A stretch of DNA of 64,000 nucleotides from Dryas octopetala. Lineage: Eukaryota > Streptophyta > Magnoliopsida > Rosales > Rosaceae. Positions 35,011 through 48,144 of this stretch are shown here, in pieces. The stretch is from assembly GCA_963921425.1 (NCBI GenBank), contig OY992839.1, forward strand, positions 17,654,910 through 17,718,909, in the 5' to 3' direction. The position numbers and the translations under genes were made by a program. Under the pieces are notes generated by a model. That model was given only the letters and a program-made list of their open reading frames with translations. It was not told the origin of the DNA and searched no databases. How positions within the stretch are numbered: position 1 is the first letter of the stretch; every line of letters starts with the position of its first letter.

Positions 35011-36291
35011 GAGACCAAGTACAATACCTTGGAGAAAATTATTTTAGCCTTAGTAACATCCAAAAGAAAGCTTCGACAATACTTTGAGTCTCATCCAATC
35101 GTGGTTCTCACGAACCAGCCAGTTCAGGCCATTCTTGCCAAACCCGATCTTCCTGGGAGGATGACCAAATGGGCGATCGAACTAGGAGCATTCGATATCG
35201 AGTTTAGGCTTCGAACCGCGATTAAATGCCAAGCCATTGCAGATTTCCTGGTAGAATCTCATGAGCCAGTACCATAACCAATAGAGGCAATGGAGATGAA
35301 CGAAGAAAAAAGATCGAAGGAAGAATGAGAACTTTTCGTAGATGGATCGTCAAATATGCATGGGGCAGAAGCATAAATCATTCTACAAACCCCGGACGGG
35401 ATGAAACTCACATTTGCACTTTATTTTGCAAAAATCAGAAATGGAGAAGATGATGAATAGTACTGAGGTGTGTGTAAGTGTGTAGCGTGAATGAATGAGA
35501 TGCAATCAGATCTGATTGATACAGTGGGGGAACCAAGTCATGTGCAATGCACATGCATGTTTAGTAAAAACAGAAAAATGGGTTTTCAATGAAATGGGCT
35601 TTAATAAGTAAAACCCGAAATGGCCCCACTGCAGTGTCTGTCTCTGTATCAACCACTGTACGTGAAAAACATTGTTCTTTATGACTAGTCAAATAGACAA
35701 AAAACTGTTATTTTTCATGAATTGAATGAAGTGCAGTATACCTTGAGTCTTTATTCATTCTTGACTTCTTCAATACAACTGAACTTGTCCTTAATCTAGC
35801 CTAGAGCTTGTGAGTGATTAATAAAATTAAATACAAAGGTTTTGACAAGGAAAATAGCCAATATAACAAATTATAGAAACTAACAGAGACCAAGTACAAT
35901 ACCTTGGAGAATTATTTTAGCCTTAGTAACAACCAAAAGAAAGCTTCGACAATACTTTGAGTCTCATCCAATCGTGGTTCTCACGAACCAGCCAGTTCAG
36001 GCCATTCTTACCAAACCCGATCTTCCTGGGAGGATGACCAAATGGGCGATCGAACTAGGAGCATTCGATATCGAGTTTAGGCTTCGAACCGCGATTAAAT
36101 GCCAAGCCATTGCAGATTTCCTGGTAGAATCTCATGAGCCAGTACCATAACCAATAGAGGCAATGGAGATGAACGAAGAAAAAAGATCGAAGGAAGAATG
36201 AGAACTTTTCGTAGATGGATCGTCAAATATGCATGGGGCAGAAGCAGAAATCATTCTACAAACCCCGGACGGGATGAAACTCACATTTGCA
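34544..36291. repeat. Tandem duplication, unit about 0.87 kb, across the Copia/Tat junction
   Basis: Copy 1 is 34544-35418 and copy 2 is about 35419-36291. Each holds the last 467 bases of the Copia LTR plus about 408 bases of Tat RNase H sequence. By eye the copies differ at fewer than ten places, near one percent. Only 'CT' or 'GC'-size microhomology is seen at the join. Because each copy contains the Copia/Tat junction, the duplication came after the Copia insertion. Confidence 0.9.
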
Positions 36292-37125
36292 CTCTAGTTG
36301 GATTTCCTAGCTTCAAACAATGTTGCGGAGTATGAAGCACTAGCCAACGGGCTCAAGATCACATTACGAGTTAAGGTGAAGTGTGTGTGAGTATTTAGCA
36401 ACTCCCAACTGATCGTGAATCAGGTTAATGAAGGGAATGTAGCGAAGGATGAAAAAATAGAATTATACCAAAAGTTGACAAGGGAATTAGCAAAGGAATT
36501 TGAAAATATAACATTCGTTCAGATTCCAAGGGAAGAAAATGAAGGAACAGACAAACTGGCATGTGAAGCATCGTTTGCCTAACCCAAACTGATGAGATCG
36601 ATAAACATCGAACAGATTGCAATTCTGAGTATAGAAGAGAACCTTGAAGTAATGATCATCGATCAGCTCGAAGATAATTGGATGAAACCTCTCATTAAGT
36701 ATCTCTAAAACGAAGCAACACCCTCATATCCAGCTGAAGCTCGTAAACTCATAATACAAGCATCATGGTACACCCTGATCGATGAGATTCTCTTTAGGAA
36801 ATCTTTTTCAGGGCCTATTCTAATAAGTCTGAGTCTGAGTGAGGCAAAGTGGACTCTCTCGAACATACATGATGGCATTTGTAGTAACTATACTACAGGA
36901 AAGAGCTTGACTCACAAAGCAATCACACAAGGCTACTTCTGGCCATACATAGCGAGAGATGTTGTAGCCTATGCGAAGACATACGATCAATGTCAATGAT
37001 TCAGCCCAATCATCAAACAGCTAGCAAGAAATTTGAACCCAACTCTCAAACCATGGGCTTTTTCGAAGTAGGGAATGGACATCGTGGGTCCTCTCCCGAA
37101 CTTCCCAGAAGGAAAGTGATATGGT
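35011..37125 (+). pseudogene. Tat RNase H and integrase remains
   Basis: RNase H of the pol type: VVLTNQPVQAILAKPDLPGR, MTKWAIELGAFDIEF and CQAIADFLVE (seen twice because of the tandem duplication). Then the second RNase H-like domain typical of Tat elements (NNVAEYEALANGLKI, VNQVNEGNVAKDEK). Integrase zinc part (THKAITQGYFWPYIARD) and core start (MDIVGPLPNFPEGK) follow, ending near 37125. A fossil with many breaks. Confidence 0.75.
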
Positions 37126-37196
37126 CATGAATTCACATCTTTTTATATTTTTCTTACTTAGTTTTTGTGAGTTCATTTGAATAAAAGCTTTAAATT
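37126..37196. other. Short AT-rich stretch between Tat remains and CACTA 2
   Basis: About 70 bases, AT-rich, continuing at 39625 across the CACTA insertion. Nothing recognisable. Confidence 0.4.
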
Positions 37197-39624
37197 CACT
37201 ACAACAAAAACCTTGATAGACATCACTTGTTTAATATCAGTTTTTGTAAAAACTGATATTAAAACATTTTAGATATCAGATGGTTTTTTCGACGATATCT
37301 TAATCTATTAAGATATCACCTAATAATTTTTAATAATTTTTGCGATATCTTAATTTTTTCATTTTGATTAAAAAATGATATATAAACCCTTAACTGATAA
37401 CTTTGTTTTATCTAAAAAAAAAGAGGCGCATAATTTTCCCCCCAATCTATTGGTTTTGTTTTTACAAATATTTCCATCATTGGAAGCATCATGCATAATA
37501 ACCATCTGTATGTCATTAATTGGATTCTAATTTTGTGTAGTGTTCTAAACAACCTGGTGGGGTTGAATGTAGTTACTATGTCATGATGTATATGAAGGAG
37601 ATCATCGAGGACACGAACCTGGGATTTGAGACCAAGGTAGGAATCCAATTGACTCTTTGTTTATTGGATCACTTGTGAGTTTTTATGTGTAGTGCTTTGT
37701 CAATCTTTCATTTTTCATCGAAAATGCAGGCTAATGATTGGTACCTAGGACTGGTCAATGTATATAGTTAATGGATTTCTGGCTTTTGGATGTTTAATTG
37801 GCTAAACCCTTTATTTGATCTATTGGATATGTTTGAAAGTCTGCCTTCATCATTATTTAATTTAGGCAAAATGCAGGATAAATGATTGCTGGTCCACTGA
37901 ATGGAAAATGTATATACATATATAATTAATTGCATAGATAGGAACTATGGTATTTATGGATTTGGGACTACTACTCTACGTTTTTCATTTGAAGTTCAAT
38001 TGGATCTTCGTACCTATTGGATGTCTGATAGTCCTACCAGCTTTATTTCAAATATTGCATGTCCATGTGACTTTGATAGCACGTAGGCTTATAACTTTAT
38101 GCGACTCTGCCTTCATTATTTGAGTAGCTATATTGTATATATGTCTTGGTGATACTATATGCAACCTTATAGCATGGCCAAGCTTACTTTGAACACTTTA
38201 ATTACTAGCTGCCTTTCAACTTGACTGGGCTTAATTATAGCATGGCCCAACCTTACAAGTATTACCTCATATTTATATATATTAGGTTCCATTTACTATT
38301 TGTAATTGACTTGGTGCCTTTTGTTTTGAATGTTTCTAGTGGACTAATCTGAATAAAAAGCGAAGCAGTTCCATGAAAGAACAAAATGATGAGATCTGAA
38401 TTGAATGGGGCAACTTTGTTACAGCCAATTATATTCAGTAGATGACAGATCGAGTTAGTATGTGGGGTTTGGACATTTTGTGGATAATTTTTCGAATCTA
38501 GCTAGTAGTGCTGCCATATTTGCCAATTTTTTGTCAAGGAAGCTTATAACAAGTGTTAGACATTGGCATTTTTTTGTGAATATTATAGCTGAATTATATA
38601 TAACAGGTGTTGGCATTTTTTTGTGAAGGAAGGTAACAAGTGCTGCCAATTAATATTTTGTAAATGAAGGCAGCCTTTAGAAGTGGTGAATCATGCACCT
38701 ATTTTTGTGCAAGTGCATGGGCTGATTATTGGTTTTTGTAAAGGGAGGCTAGCTTAATTTAGATACTAGGATGGGATGGGGTAATTAATTATGGATATAT
38801 GCTCCATATTTTGGTGCAATGTGTAATTCTTTTTCGAAAGGTTTTGAAATACTTGTATTGGATATTATAATTAATGGTAATGGAATGGATTGATATTGCA
38901 CCAATTTCAGGCTTGAATGTCAATTTATATCTTTTATATCAGGATTGTAGTATAAATTGGATAAGAACAGTGATATTATAGTACAAATTTCATATCAGTT
39001 TATATTAAAACACAGAAATATAAAATAGCATGTACATCAGTTTACCAAAAACAACCAATATCTAAGTAACATTATAATATCAATAAATATAAAAAACCTG
39101 ATGTCCAACATTGTCTTTTATATCAGTTATAGATCAAATACAGATGTTTTAAATACATTCACACATCTATTTATAGAAAAAAAAACCCAATATGTAACAT
39201 AGCATGTAGATCAGTTCTGAGAGCATAAAACGATATCTGAGGTAGTTTACATATCAAAAATCAAATAAAATATGATGTAAATAACATAAAAAAAATACAT
39301 TTAATGGGTTTACCATATCGATAATATAAGAGAATGAATGTCTAAATTAGAATTTAGATCATTTCCATATTAATTAACGATGTGTTTCCAATCTTTAATA
39401 TCAGTTTTAGAATCTTAATTCACCATAAAATTGGAAAACTAATATCTAAATGGCCCATTGGACATCAGAATTTAAACAAAAAATATGTTTAACCTCATTA
39501 TAGATATCAGTGTAAAACCGACATCTTAAGTAGGTACATTAGATATCGTCTGTCTACACATTGCCCGAAAACATAAAAAGACATCAGTTATTCACTGATA
39601 TATAAGGGGGTATTTGTTGTAGTG
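37197..39624 (+). mobile_element. CACTA transposon 2, 2.43 kb, with Ulp1 exons only
   Basis: Starts CACTACAACAAAAACCTTG and ends TTTGTTGTAGTG. ATT lies on both sides (37194-37196 and 39625-39627) as the target duplication. ATATCAG/CTGATAT motifs crowd both ends (37220-37400 and 38930-39600). The only gene content recognised is the last two Ulp1-type exons. No transposase and no captured host gene were recognised. It is a small non-autonomous relative of the CACTA elements at 20995 and 53645. Confidence 0.9.
37540..38442 (+). pseudogene. Ulp1-type protease remains in CACTA 2
   Basis: First exon about 37540-37636: CSKQPGGVECSYYVMMYMKE, then IIEDTNLGFETK before a GT donor. Last exon about 38340-38442: WTNLNKKRSSSMKEQNDEI, then an in-frame TGA where the other two copies read Arg or a similar residue, then IEWGNFVTANYIQ and TAG. 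The active-site Cys is kept but the Gly after it is Ser. The exons with the catalytic His are missing. A decayed copy of the same component as in CACTA 1 and 3. Confidence 0.8.
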
Positions 39625-40180
39625 ATTTTCATTTAGTTTTGTATTTTTGGCTTCCGAGCAATAAAATGAAAAATTACACCATTTATTCTCTTAATAGATT
39701 TTGACATGAATCCAATTGGAGATGGAAACTAACACATTGAAGTCTTCCCAGATTTAATTTTGTGACATTTGAAGACTTCTAAGATGTTCATTTTGAATTT
39801 CAAAGTCAACCCACAATTGCACCCAAGGAGATCTTAGTCAACTGCATTGTGTGGGGCATAACTTTTTTGTCTGAACTTGGATTGATGCATATGATATATG
39901 GTTGGAAAGAAGACATCCAGAGATTTCCATTGATTTTTTGGTTGGTTAAGGCCTCTAAATTGCGCTCCGAAGACAGCTCAGAAATCCTGTCAAAAAACAT
40001 TTATGTTTCAATGTGTGATGTTGTTTGTAACTTTTATGGCTAGTGAGTAGTTTCTTGATTTAGGGCTAGAGATTTAGTCCTAGCCCAACTATGTAATGAC
40101 TTTGTGATTTATCAAATAATGCATATTTGGATATATATGCTCTTATGCTAGTTTAATGATCATGACTTGTATGTATGAAT
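39625..40180. other. Unclassified repeat-like stretch
   Basis: About 550 bases without a convincing gene. An open frame at 39849-40043 has no recognised domain. The phrase GGGGCATAACTTTTTTGTCT resembles wording I associate with dispersed plant repeats, but I cannot name the family. Confidence 0.35.
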
Positions 40181-40380
40181 AGGGGTGTAAACGAGCCGAG
40201 CCAAGCCGAATACCACCGTGCTCAAGCTTGGCTTGTTTCAAATTTTTCGAGCTTGAGCTTGGCTTGGCTTGTTTCTTATACGAGCCGAGCTCAAACGAGC
40301 TAAAAAAAAAAATCGAACTCAATACGAACTCAAGCTGTATCGAGCTTATTTACATAATTTTATCGAAGATATTTTATTAG
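40181..40380. repeat. GAGCCGAGC-rich repeat, possibly hAT-type MITE
   Basis: Begins around AGGGGTGTAAACGAGCCGAG and contains many GAGCC/GGCTT and GAGCT/AGCTC pieces that can pair with each other, followed by AT-rich sequence. Such GGGGTGTAAACGAGCC starts are common in short plant hAT-like elements (recalled, not searched). The right part may have been cut by the solo LTR insertion at 40386. Confidence 0.4.
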
Positions 40381-40790
40381 CTACTTGTGAGACCCCGTAT
40401 TTTTCAGATAATTATTTTAAATATTTTGAATATTTATTTTAAGGATTTTGAGAATTTATTTGGAATTTAAAAAGGTTTTGGGTTAATTTTTAAATTTTGT
40501 GTTAAATTGAGCGTGACAAAAAGTTGACTTTTAAATGTAGTGGACTTTTGATTTTGACTTTTGGCACGTTGGATAGGTCTCGAGTTTATGAGTTTGTAGA
40601 CACTAAGCACGCGTCGATCCGAGTTACCGTTTGAAAGTTACGGGCATTTGAAGTAAAGAGCATATTGGTAATTTTTACTTAACTGGTTTTAAATCCCAAA
40701 AGTCAGCTTTATTTTTCAGTTTTCTCTCTCCTCCAGTCACGCACATAGCCCCCCCGGTTCTCTTTTCTCTTTCTTCCCTTTCTCTTCTTT

Positions 40791-40792
<2 letters not shown>

Positions 40793-40848
<56 letters not shown>
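40793..40848. repeat. (CT)28 microsatellite
   Basis: A run of about 28 CT units in the leader-like zone of the second solo LTR. The minus-strand open frames with RERERERE repeats across it are artefacts. Confidence 0.95.
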
Positions 40849-40850
<2 letters not shown>

Positions 40851-41744
40851 GCGACTTGCTCCGGCTCGTATTGCACCGGCCAGCCAAGGATGGCGGCGTG
40901 ACCGGTGGTGACAGAACCGTCTCTCTCCCTTCTCCCTGCGACCCTCTTTTCTTTCTCTTCTTTCTTCTTGCGTACGACCCAGCCCGACCACCATCAGGCC
41001 ATTCCAGCTAGTTTTTCGGCAGCCCAAGGCCACTGGAGTGCACCCCTCGTGCCGGCCATCTCTCCCCAAGCTTCCATCTCGCCGGCCAGCTTGCCCACAC
41101 GCGCGAATCAGCTTGGAAAGCCAAGCTCCACCGCCGGCTTCCGCCGCCGATTTCGGCCATTTCCGGCGAGATGTGGGCATCGATCCAATTGTCAAAAATG
41201 ATCCTCGAGGTATGGGAACCCTTCCCCTAAGGTGGGTACGTCCAATTTTGAGAAATTGGAAATTCGATTTTAGGGTTTATGCCTATTTTGAATTTCTTGA
41301 AATAGGATTTGAATTCGAATTGTTTTTGTGCAATTGAAGGTTCCTTTGTGCAATTAGGATTAATTGGAGTTGTTTTTGGGCACTTCCACGTTCGTGCCGC
41401 TGCTGCCACCATCAGAACCACCACTTTTGGCGGCGGGTTAGTGGTCGTTTGACCTATTTCCGCTCAATTGAGGTCCCCAGGAACCTTCCTAGGTCCTTTT
41501 TTTGAGTTTTTGACGATGTTTGTGTGTTGTTTGGGGCGGGGTAGCCACCGTATGTGGTGGCGGCTGCCCGTTTCGGTCGTTCAGTGGGCCATTTGTGTTT
41601 CTGAATTGTATTTATTGATTGTCTGGTCTTAACAGGTATACGGGCTCGGGAAATCTCATTCCCGATATCGTTATGCTGTCGGATTTGATACCCGAGCAAA
41701 TGAGCGAAGAAGGGCATTTTGGTCTTTTTGCGTGGTTAGACTGT

Positions 41745-44020
41745 TGTTGATTATGTTTTCTTAGACTAAAATAAACAATTATTTCATTTCAAGTATACTC
41801 GCAAGTGCACGAATCGCATCAGTAGCAAAGCGTACAAGCACGAGGTCGATCCCACAGGGAATGGTTAATATACAATAAATCAATGCAATTAATCACTAGA
41901 ATAACTAAATGGGGGGGGGGGTTTTAAAGATGGAAACACACGCACACATCACCACACGCACACACCCTTTATTCTATCTTGCAATGTTAAGTTTTCAGTT
42001 TCAAATCAGATAAGCATGCAATAACCATCCAATGCTAATGACAGTTAATTTGAACACAACATATTAAAGTTTGACTGCTAAAAAGGTTTGGCTAGTTACT
42101 TTCTCGCAATTGTTCTCCTAATGCATAAACTAAGAGCTTCTTGGGCCTTCCTTAGCCAGTTAACCTATATGTTCCCTAGTTCAAGCTAAGGCAGCTGTTA
42201 CCCATGCAGGAGTCATTAAGTTTTATGAGAACGTCAAACATGCACAACATATAAGCTTTGACTATTTCCTTATAGAGGTCGCCCAATCCCACTACCAAGA
42301 ATAATCTCTTATTCCCTTGTTACTTGTGGTTTAGTGTCTTTGACTATTTCACAGCTAAACCTAACAAATAAACTAGATGCAATTACCCTAAGGTGGCCAG
42401 TCAAAGGATGCAAACAACTAGTGACGGGTTCTAATAGATAGTGAAAATTTAATACATGCAAACATCAAACTAACAGACCAAGAGACGGATAAACGATTTG
42501 TTAGAACATGCAAATCCATTAATCGACCTACGACTAACATGCAAGATAGAATAACTAACCTACATATTTAAATTAAATAAAACAAAACAGAAACAATAAA
42601 CAAAGTCTCAATTCATGCTTGCTAAAGGAAATCAGAAACGCAAAACTAAAAGCATAAACTAAACAACTAAATTAAATTGCATAAACTAAAAGAAATCAGA
42701 ACCATGCACTAAATAAATTCAGAATCATAAACTAATTAATTTCAGTAGCATAAACCAACAATAAAATAGAAAACTAGAAGGAAAAAGAAACAAAATCAGA
42801 GGTGCAAACACTAGGGTGGCTGCGGCAAGGAGAGAGGAAGAAGGAGGCACCTAGCAAGCAGGAGGAACTCACGGCAAGGTGAGCTAGGGCTTGCGGCAGC
42901 AGGCTGGTCCTTCTCTCTCTCACTTGTCACGCCACCTTCTCTCTCTAGAACCCTCTGAATTCGGCTCTCTCTCACTTTCTCTAACTTCTGAAAATTAAAC
43001 TAACAGGAGGCAAGAGTGTCTAGGGTTCTGAAGTACATGATATATTTATAGAGGTGCAATCCTTGAGAGGCAAGGAGAAGGTGACTTGCGGCAGCAGCTA
43101 GGGTTAGGGTGCAATGGGCTTGCGGCAAGGCTTGTCCTCTTGGGCTTAAGTGGCGCATGCAAGTCAGCTAGGCCCTCCTCCCTTGCGCATGGGCTGCTGG
43201 TCTTGGACCTTGATGTGCTTTGGGCTCACATGTGTTGGGCTGAAGTGGCTTGCACAAGATGGGCTAGGGTTTCACTCCATGGACTTCCACCTTGGGCTTG
43301 CATCTTGGGCTTGCGCATGGGCTCTTTGGCTGCTAGGGTTTGCATGGCATGCATGCGCATGCATGGGCTGCCATCTTCCTCCTTGCGCATGGTCTTTGGG
43401 CTGCTAGGGTTTGGGCCCATGCATGTGCATGCATGACCCATCTTGGTTCAGCATCCCTAGGGCCCATGGGTCCTCCACTTTTGACTTCCCATTTTGCCCC
43501 TCATTTCCATTTGAATTCAAATTCATTTCTTCTCTCCATTCATTTCCATGGATGTCCACCACCTTCTGGAAGCTTCTGGAACCTTGACCAACATTTCCTG
43601 GTGCAACTAGGATTCCTTGAAAATGAGAGATTCCTTATCCATTTCGACTTCTCGTAATGACCATATTGCCCCTGGGGTATCCTAGTGTCATTAGGACTCT
43701 TTTCCCTAATTGGGTTAGGTTTCCTAGTTCAACCAGGATTTCCTGTTCGAATCAGGATTTCACATTTCTGGCTCCACAATGATGGTTCTGGACTTGATGT
43801 TTCCTAGTGTGACTAGGAATCCTCATTTGACTAGGATTTCTGCACTTTTCCTGGTTTGACCAGGAAATGTCCCAAAATGGCTCCATTTGCTTCTTTTTCT
43901 CATTTCTGCTTCATTTGACCTGAAAGCACAAAAACAAGACAAGAAACACAAAATATCGAGTTCTAACACTCTAGGTTAAGGAATTAGTATCATAAAGTGA
44001 TGCAAAATGCACACTCATCA
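41745..44020 (-). repeat. 3' LTR of the pol-less Athila element
   Basis: About 2276 bases, TG...CA on the minus strand, between target duplication and polypurine tract. The dyad cluster is at 43595-43875 and the TATA-like box TATAAATATA (minus) at 43041-43050. Open frames at 43086-43436 and nearby in the GGGCTTGCG-rich part are unlikely to be real, since they follow repeated ATGGGCTGC-like phrases. Confidence 0.9.
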
Positions 44021-46027
44021 CACCCCCAAACTTAGATTTTGCTAGTCCTCGAGCAAATAAAGGAAAGAAAAGACTCAAGACTGACTCTAACATCCCAACA
44101 ACTGAATTCATGCGCACAACCATTAATCACATAGGAGAGCAAGGCATATAAATTGTATTCTCCAAATTCTAATAACATTTCAAATAACATACCTCGCTCC
44201 TCTATTGTCATATAGGCCATCCTTGACACAAATCCAAGTTTTAGACAAACAAAACTAAATCAATACATACATAATAGATTCAACTCCAATTCTCACTATG
44301 GCATACACTCAATGATAAACACTCAAGAATTGGGTTGATATGTGCACTCTAAAGTATATGTGAGAGGAAATATGTAACAAAAACAATTAGCTCACATATG
44401 TACATGAAATAAAGGCACATTTTAGAAAGAAATACTGATCTCATGAAAGGAACTCAAATGCTTGAAATAGAATCAATAACCATAGGCTCCCTTCTTAAAT
44501 AGACTCGACATAAGTATAATACACACCTCTTGAGATCAGCTAGGGCTTTAATAGGGTTATAATGAAGGCTTAGGCTAGGATAAGGTATTGAAATGAAAAG
44601 GAAACACAAAGGGCTAAATTCATGGAATTGCAAGTATTACTAGAACATTTTGAGGTACACTTTGCTTCTTTGCACTTCATAACTTAATTTGAACTCTTTT
44701 TGCTCACTTTTTCTTTTGAAACCGTCCCATCTCTTTTCTTTTTCTTTTCTTTGGGCACGACATACATACTTTTCTAACACATTTTTGTATAAGCTATGCA
44801 TTTTCACTTCTTTTTCACCTCCATCAACATATAAACAACTTGCAATACCATAAAAACGGTAAAACGGGTAAAAGGGGTGTAACACCCCCAAACTTAGGGT
44901 TTGGTATGGGGTAACAAAGAAAACGGCTTGAAAGGCTCAAAATGGGTAACTAAGGATAAAACATGTAATGGGTAGGCTTTCAGGCTTTGGGGTACACAAA
45001 CAGGGCCTAAATTCATTTCTCAAGAATTATGCATATACCACATGCTTTGCGTACATAAGAAAAGAGTTCTAGCTCATTGATTCAAGATTATGCATATTCC
45101 AAGAAAATGACCAAATGAAAGACAATGAGATCAAAACAACGACTTATATGACAATGATAGAATCAGAGTGGCGCGCAACACTCGAGAATTGAAGAACAGG
45201 GCTCAAAAGCTCACTTAGGTCATGTAAGTCTACTCTATTATGCATATAATCATTAGTAATGCTAATCACAACCTAAATTCATATCAACAAGGCCAAATGA
45301 CATAGAATTGCAAGATATGTTATGGAACACTATTAGAATGAAAAGAACATCAAATATACACACAATACTAAAACATGCTCATAACAATCATGCACACTCA
45401 AATCAATTAGTTGGGGACTCAAAACGACCTTAAACAACCAAAATGACTCAAAATTTATTTTTTTTTTTTTAAAACAATGTCGCACACTTCAAAAGAATCA
45501 CATCCATCACTAAGGTGAATGAGATCTAATGAAAACGTGCATTTTGATGTGGGTTTTGACACCCTAAATTTAAAAACAAAAGAAAAAGTTTTTTCCTAAC
45601 CTAAAAACACCTAAAAACACTAAAAACGAATTTTTTTTTTCTTTTTCTAAAAACACTCAAAAACACTTAAAACACCCTAAACACTTGTTCTAACCTAAAA
45701 ACACTAACAAGTGACAAATGCCTTTCCCCCCACACTTAAATGATACATTGCCCTCAATGTATATGAAATAAATGCAAGAATGATCAAATTAAGCGAAACG
45801 GGAAATTGCAAATATCCAAAACCAAATAAACACACCAAAATGAAAAATTGTCTTATGAAGCAAAATAAAGAAACTGTTTACTTGCGTACGCAAGCGTGGA
45901 CACTCCAAGGGTAGGCGCGGCCTCCTTGGTCCTCGATGACTCCTCCTCCATTATTCGAAACAAAAACTTGGGTTGCCTCCCAATAAGCGCTTGTTTTTCT
46001 GTCTTCAGCCTGACATTGCCTTCTCCT
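44021..46027 (-). other. 3' noncoding region of the pol-less Athila element
   Basis: Two kilobases with no recognised gene. The polypurine tract AAGTTTGGGGG (minus) is at 44023-44033, a second copy is at 44885-44895, and a weaker relative lies near 45726-45737. A CATTGCCCTCAATG dyad near 45748-45761 matches the CATTGAGGACAATG dyad of the first Athila element. The arrangement mirrors 5531-7291, so this region is conserved between two Athila families. Confidence 0.7.
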
Positions 46028-47996
46028 TTACTTGCGTCCTTTCCTCTTCTTCTTGCCACTGCTACTCTCGGCACTCCCTAAGAACGAACTGAAGAAGCTC
46101 TCCATCTCTGACTTCTCCTCTCCATAAAAAGTGATCTCCTCGTTTTGTGGCATCTCAGAAGTGAGCAAATACACCTCTTGCTTGGTGTAGTGCCGAATCT
46201 TCATGGTACTCTCCAATGCTTTGTACTCCATGTTAGAGGTGCACAAAAATGGTCTCCCAAGAATAATCGAAACGTCGCCCGGAAGTCTCGGCACATCTAG
46301 CACTATGAAATCAGAGGGAATTAGTAATTTACGACATTTAACCAAAACATCCACAAGCATACCACGGGCTTTCTCGACTGAAGAGTTGGCGAAGCGAATG
46401 TTCAAATCAAACGGTTGCAAATCAGCCTCCACAAATCCAAGCCTCTCGAACACAACCAGCGGCATGACATTGATAGCTGAGCCATTGTCAATTAAGGCAT
46501 TGGCGATCTCATACTCCCCTATGCTGCATGGTATGACCAACGAGCCCGGATCCCTCTTCTTGCTTGGAAAAGATGCAAAGAGATAACCACAAATCTCCCT
46601 AGGAACGTTGTGACTATGCCCTTGCTCCTCAACCTTCTTCTCAATAGACTTCAACTCCCTCATGGTTGCTGGAAATTTGGTGATGTCGATGTCCGGAATG
46701 AGGGGAATCACACGTGTATCAGCTTTCTCCTCAATCACACGGAATGGCAATCTGACCCATTTGACTCTCCAAATGTGCAATACCCTTCGAATTGGCTTGC
46801 ATCTGCTGCTCGGTTCGGTTCATGAAGGCATTGGTACTCTGAGCAAGGGAAGTGGTGCTTTGAGCAATCTGAGCAATCTTGTCCTCCAAACTAGACCTCT
46901 CGGCATTAGGGTGCACATATGGCTTGTTGGTGCTCCCACTAGCTTGTTGTCCATTATTGTTGCTCCACCTGAAATTAGGGTTGTTCTTCCATCTAGGGTT
47001 ATAAGTGTTAGAAAATGGATCATATGGCACCCTAGGATAATTCCCAACCTGATTCACGTGTTCCACATCACCTCCTTGTTCTTGCATACCCATCATCTTC
47101 TCTTGAGCCAAAGATAACTTCTACACCATAGTCTTGATTTCCAAAATCTGTCCCTCCATGGTGTTTGGCACATCAGCTACCTCATACAACCCTCTTTTTG
47201 GTCCTCCTCTTGCACGATTGGAATCCCATTGTTGAGAACTCAAAGAGAGCGACTCAAACAAATCTGTAGCCTCATCCTCCGTTTTTGACATGAACGCACC
47301 ACCACATGCCGAATCCACCTTGGCTTGGTCTCTCTCCAATAATCCCTGATAAAAACAACAAATCACATACCAAGGAGATAGGTTATGGTGTGGGCAGCTA
47401 GTAAGTAACTCATTGAATCTGTCCCAAGTCTCATGAAATGGCTCGTCCGCTTTCTGCACAAATCCAAGGATCTCCTTCCGAATAGAATTCGTCTTGGAAA
47501 TAGAATAAAACTTGTTCAAAAAATTGCTCGAAAGATCATCCCATGTCGAAATGGAACCACTGGGAAGCGAATACAACCACCTATTTGCCTTGTCCTTAAG
47601 CGCAAAAGGGAACATCCTCAAACGGTACTGATCGGCATTCAGGCCCCTCAATTGTGCGGCTTCACAAACCCAGGAAAACTCCTTCAAAAAGTGGATCGGA
47701 TCCTCCCCATTCAGCCCATGGTAGCTCAGCAACAAGTGAATCTGGCCACTCTTGATTTCGAAATCAGTGGCTATGGTTGCATACCGAATGCAAGATGGTT
47801 GAGTGGGCAGCGAAGGTGCTGAAAAATGGCTCAGGGGCTGCGGCATCATCTCGTTTGTCTCAGCCATGTCGACACTCTCAGCCTCTTCACTACTTGAATT
47901 TGATGCACTAGGTTGTGGGCTGACTTGTGATGTACCTAAAGCTTCGCTCTTGAGCCTCTCCAACCTTGCAACAAGTTCAGGGTTCATAAAACACAC
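46028..47996 (-). CDS. gag: gag-protease region of the pol-less Athila element
   Basis: Gag domain at about 47850-47290 with FALKDKANRWLYSLPSGSIS and SCPHHNLSPWYVICCFYQGL, clearly related to the Gag at 279-2640. A proline/asparagine-rich linker (47110-46780) follows with VNQVGNYPRVPYDPFSNTYN and WRSNN-like residues. The retropepsin region at about 46580-46240 carries NALIDNGSAINVMPLVVFER and ending residues SIILGRPFLCTSNMEYK. No pol follows. It is a fossil coding region with about two breaks. Confidence 0.82.
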
Positions 47997-48144
47997 CTAA
48001 TCAAGAGAAAACACACAATCAGTAGAAAAAATGCATATAAAGGCATGGCATTTATTAAAACTAAAAATTAACCAAAAACAAATCTAACTAATATATCCTA
48101 ATTCTAATGATTAATCAAATCAATTCATTGATATTAGACACCAT

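Larger units (their letters stand above)
16652..37125 (+). mobile_element. Tat-type Ty3/Gypsy element, old, interrupted and rearranged
   Basis: Internal parts of a Tat-lineage (Ogre/Retand relatives) element in two blocks, 16652-18727 and 35011-37125, separated by a Copia insertion. Order in the sequence: Gag end with a DHGH...EC motif (about 16960-17030), protease-like region (17390-17760), RT (17870-18727), then RNase H (35011-36590) and the integrase start (36750-37125). No LTR of this element is visible in the window. Many breaks make it one of the oldest copies here. A 0.87-kb tandem duplication includes part of its RNase H region. Confidence 0.8.

Noticed and set aside
40675-41195. Minus-strand frames with long RERERE repeats
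   Set aside because: Translation of the (CT)28 microsatellite.
43086-43436. Open frames with repeated MHGLP/HACA residues in both pol-less Athila LTRs
   Set aside because: Caused by repeated ATGGGCTGC and ATGCATGC phrases; three frames are open at once, and no domain is seen.
45896-46081. Plus-strand open frames across the pol-less Athila gag
   Set aside because: Shadows of the minus-strand gag-protease region.
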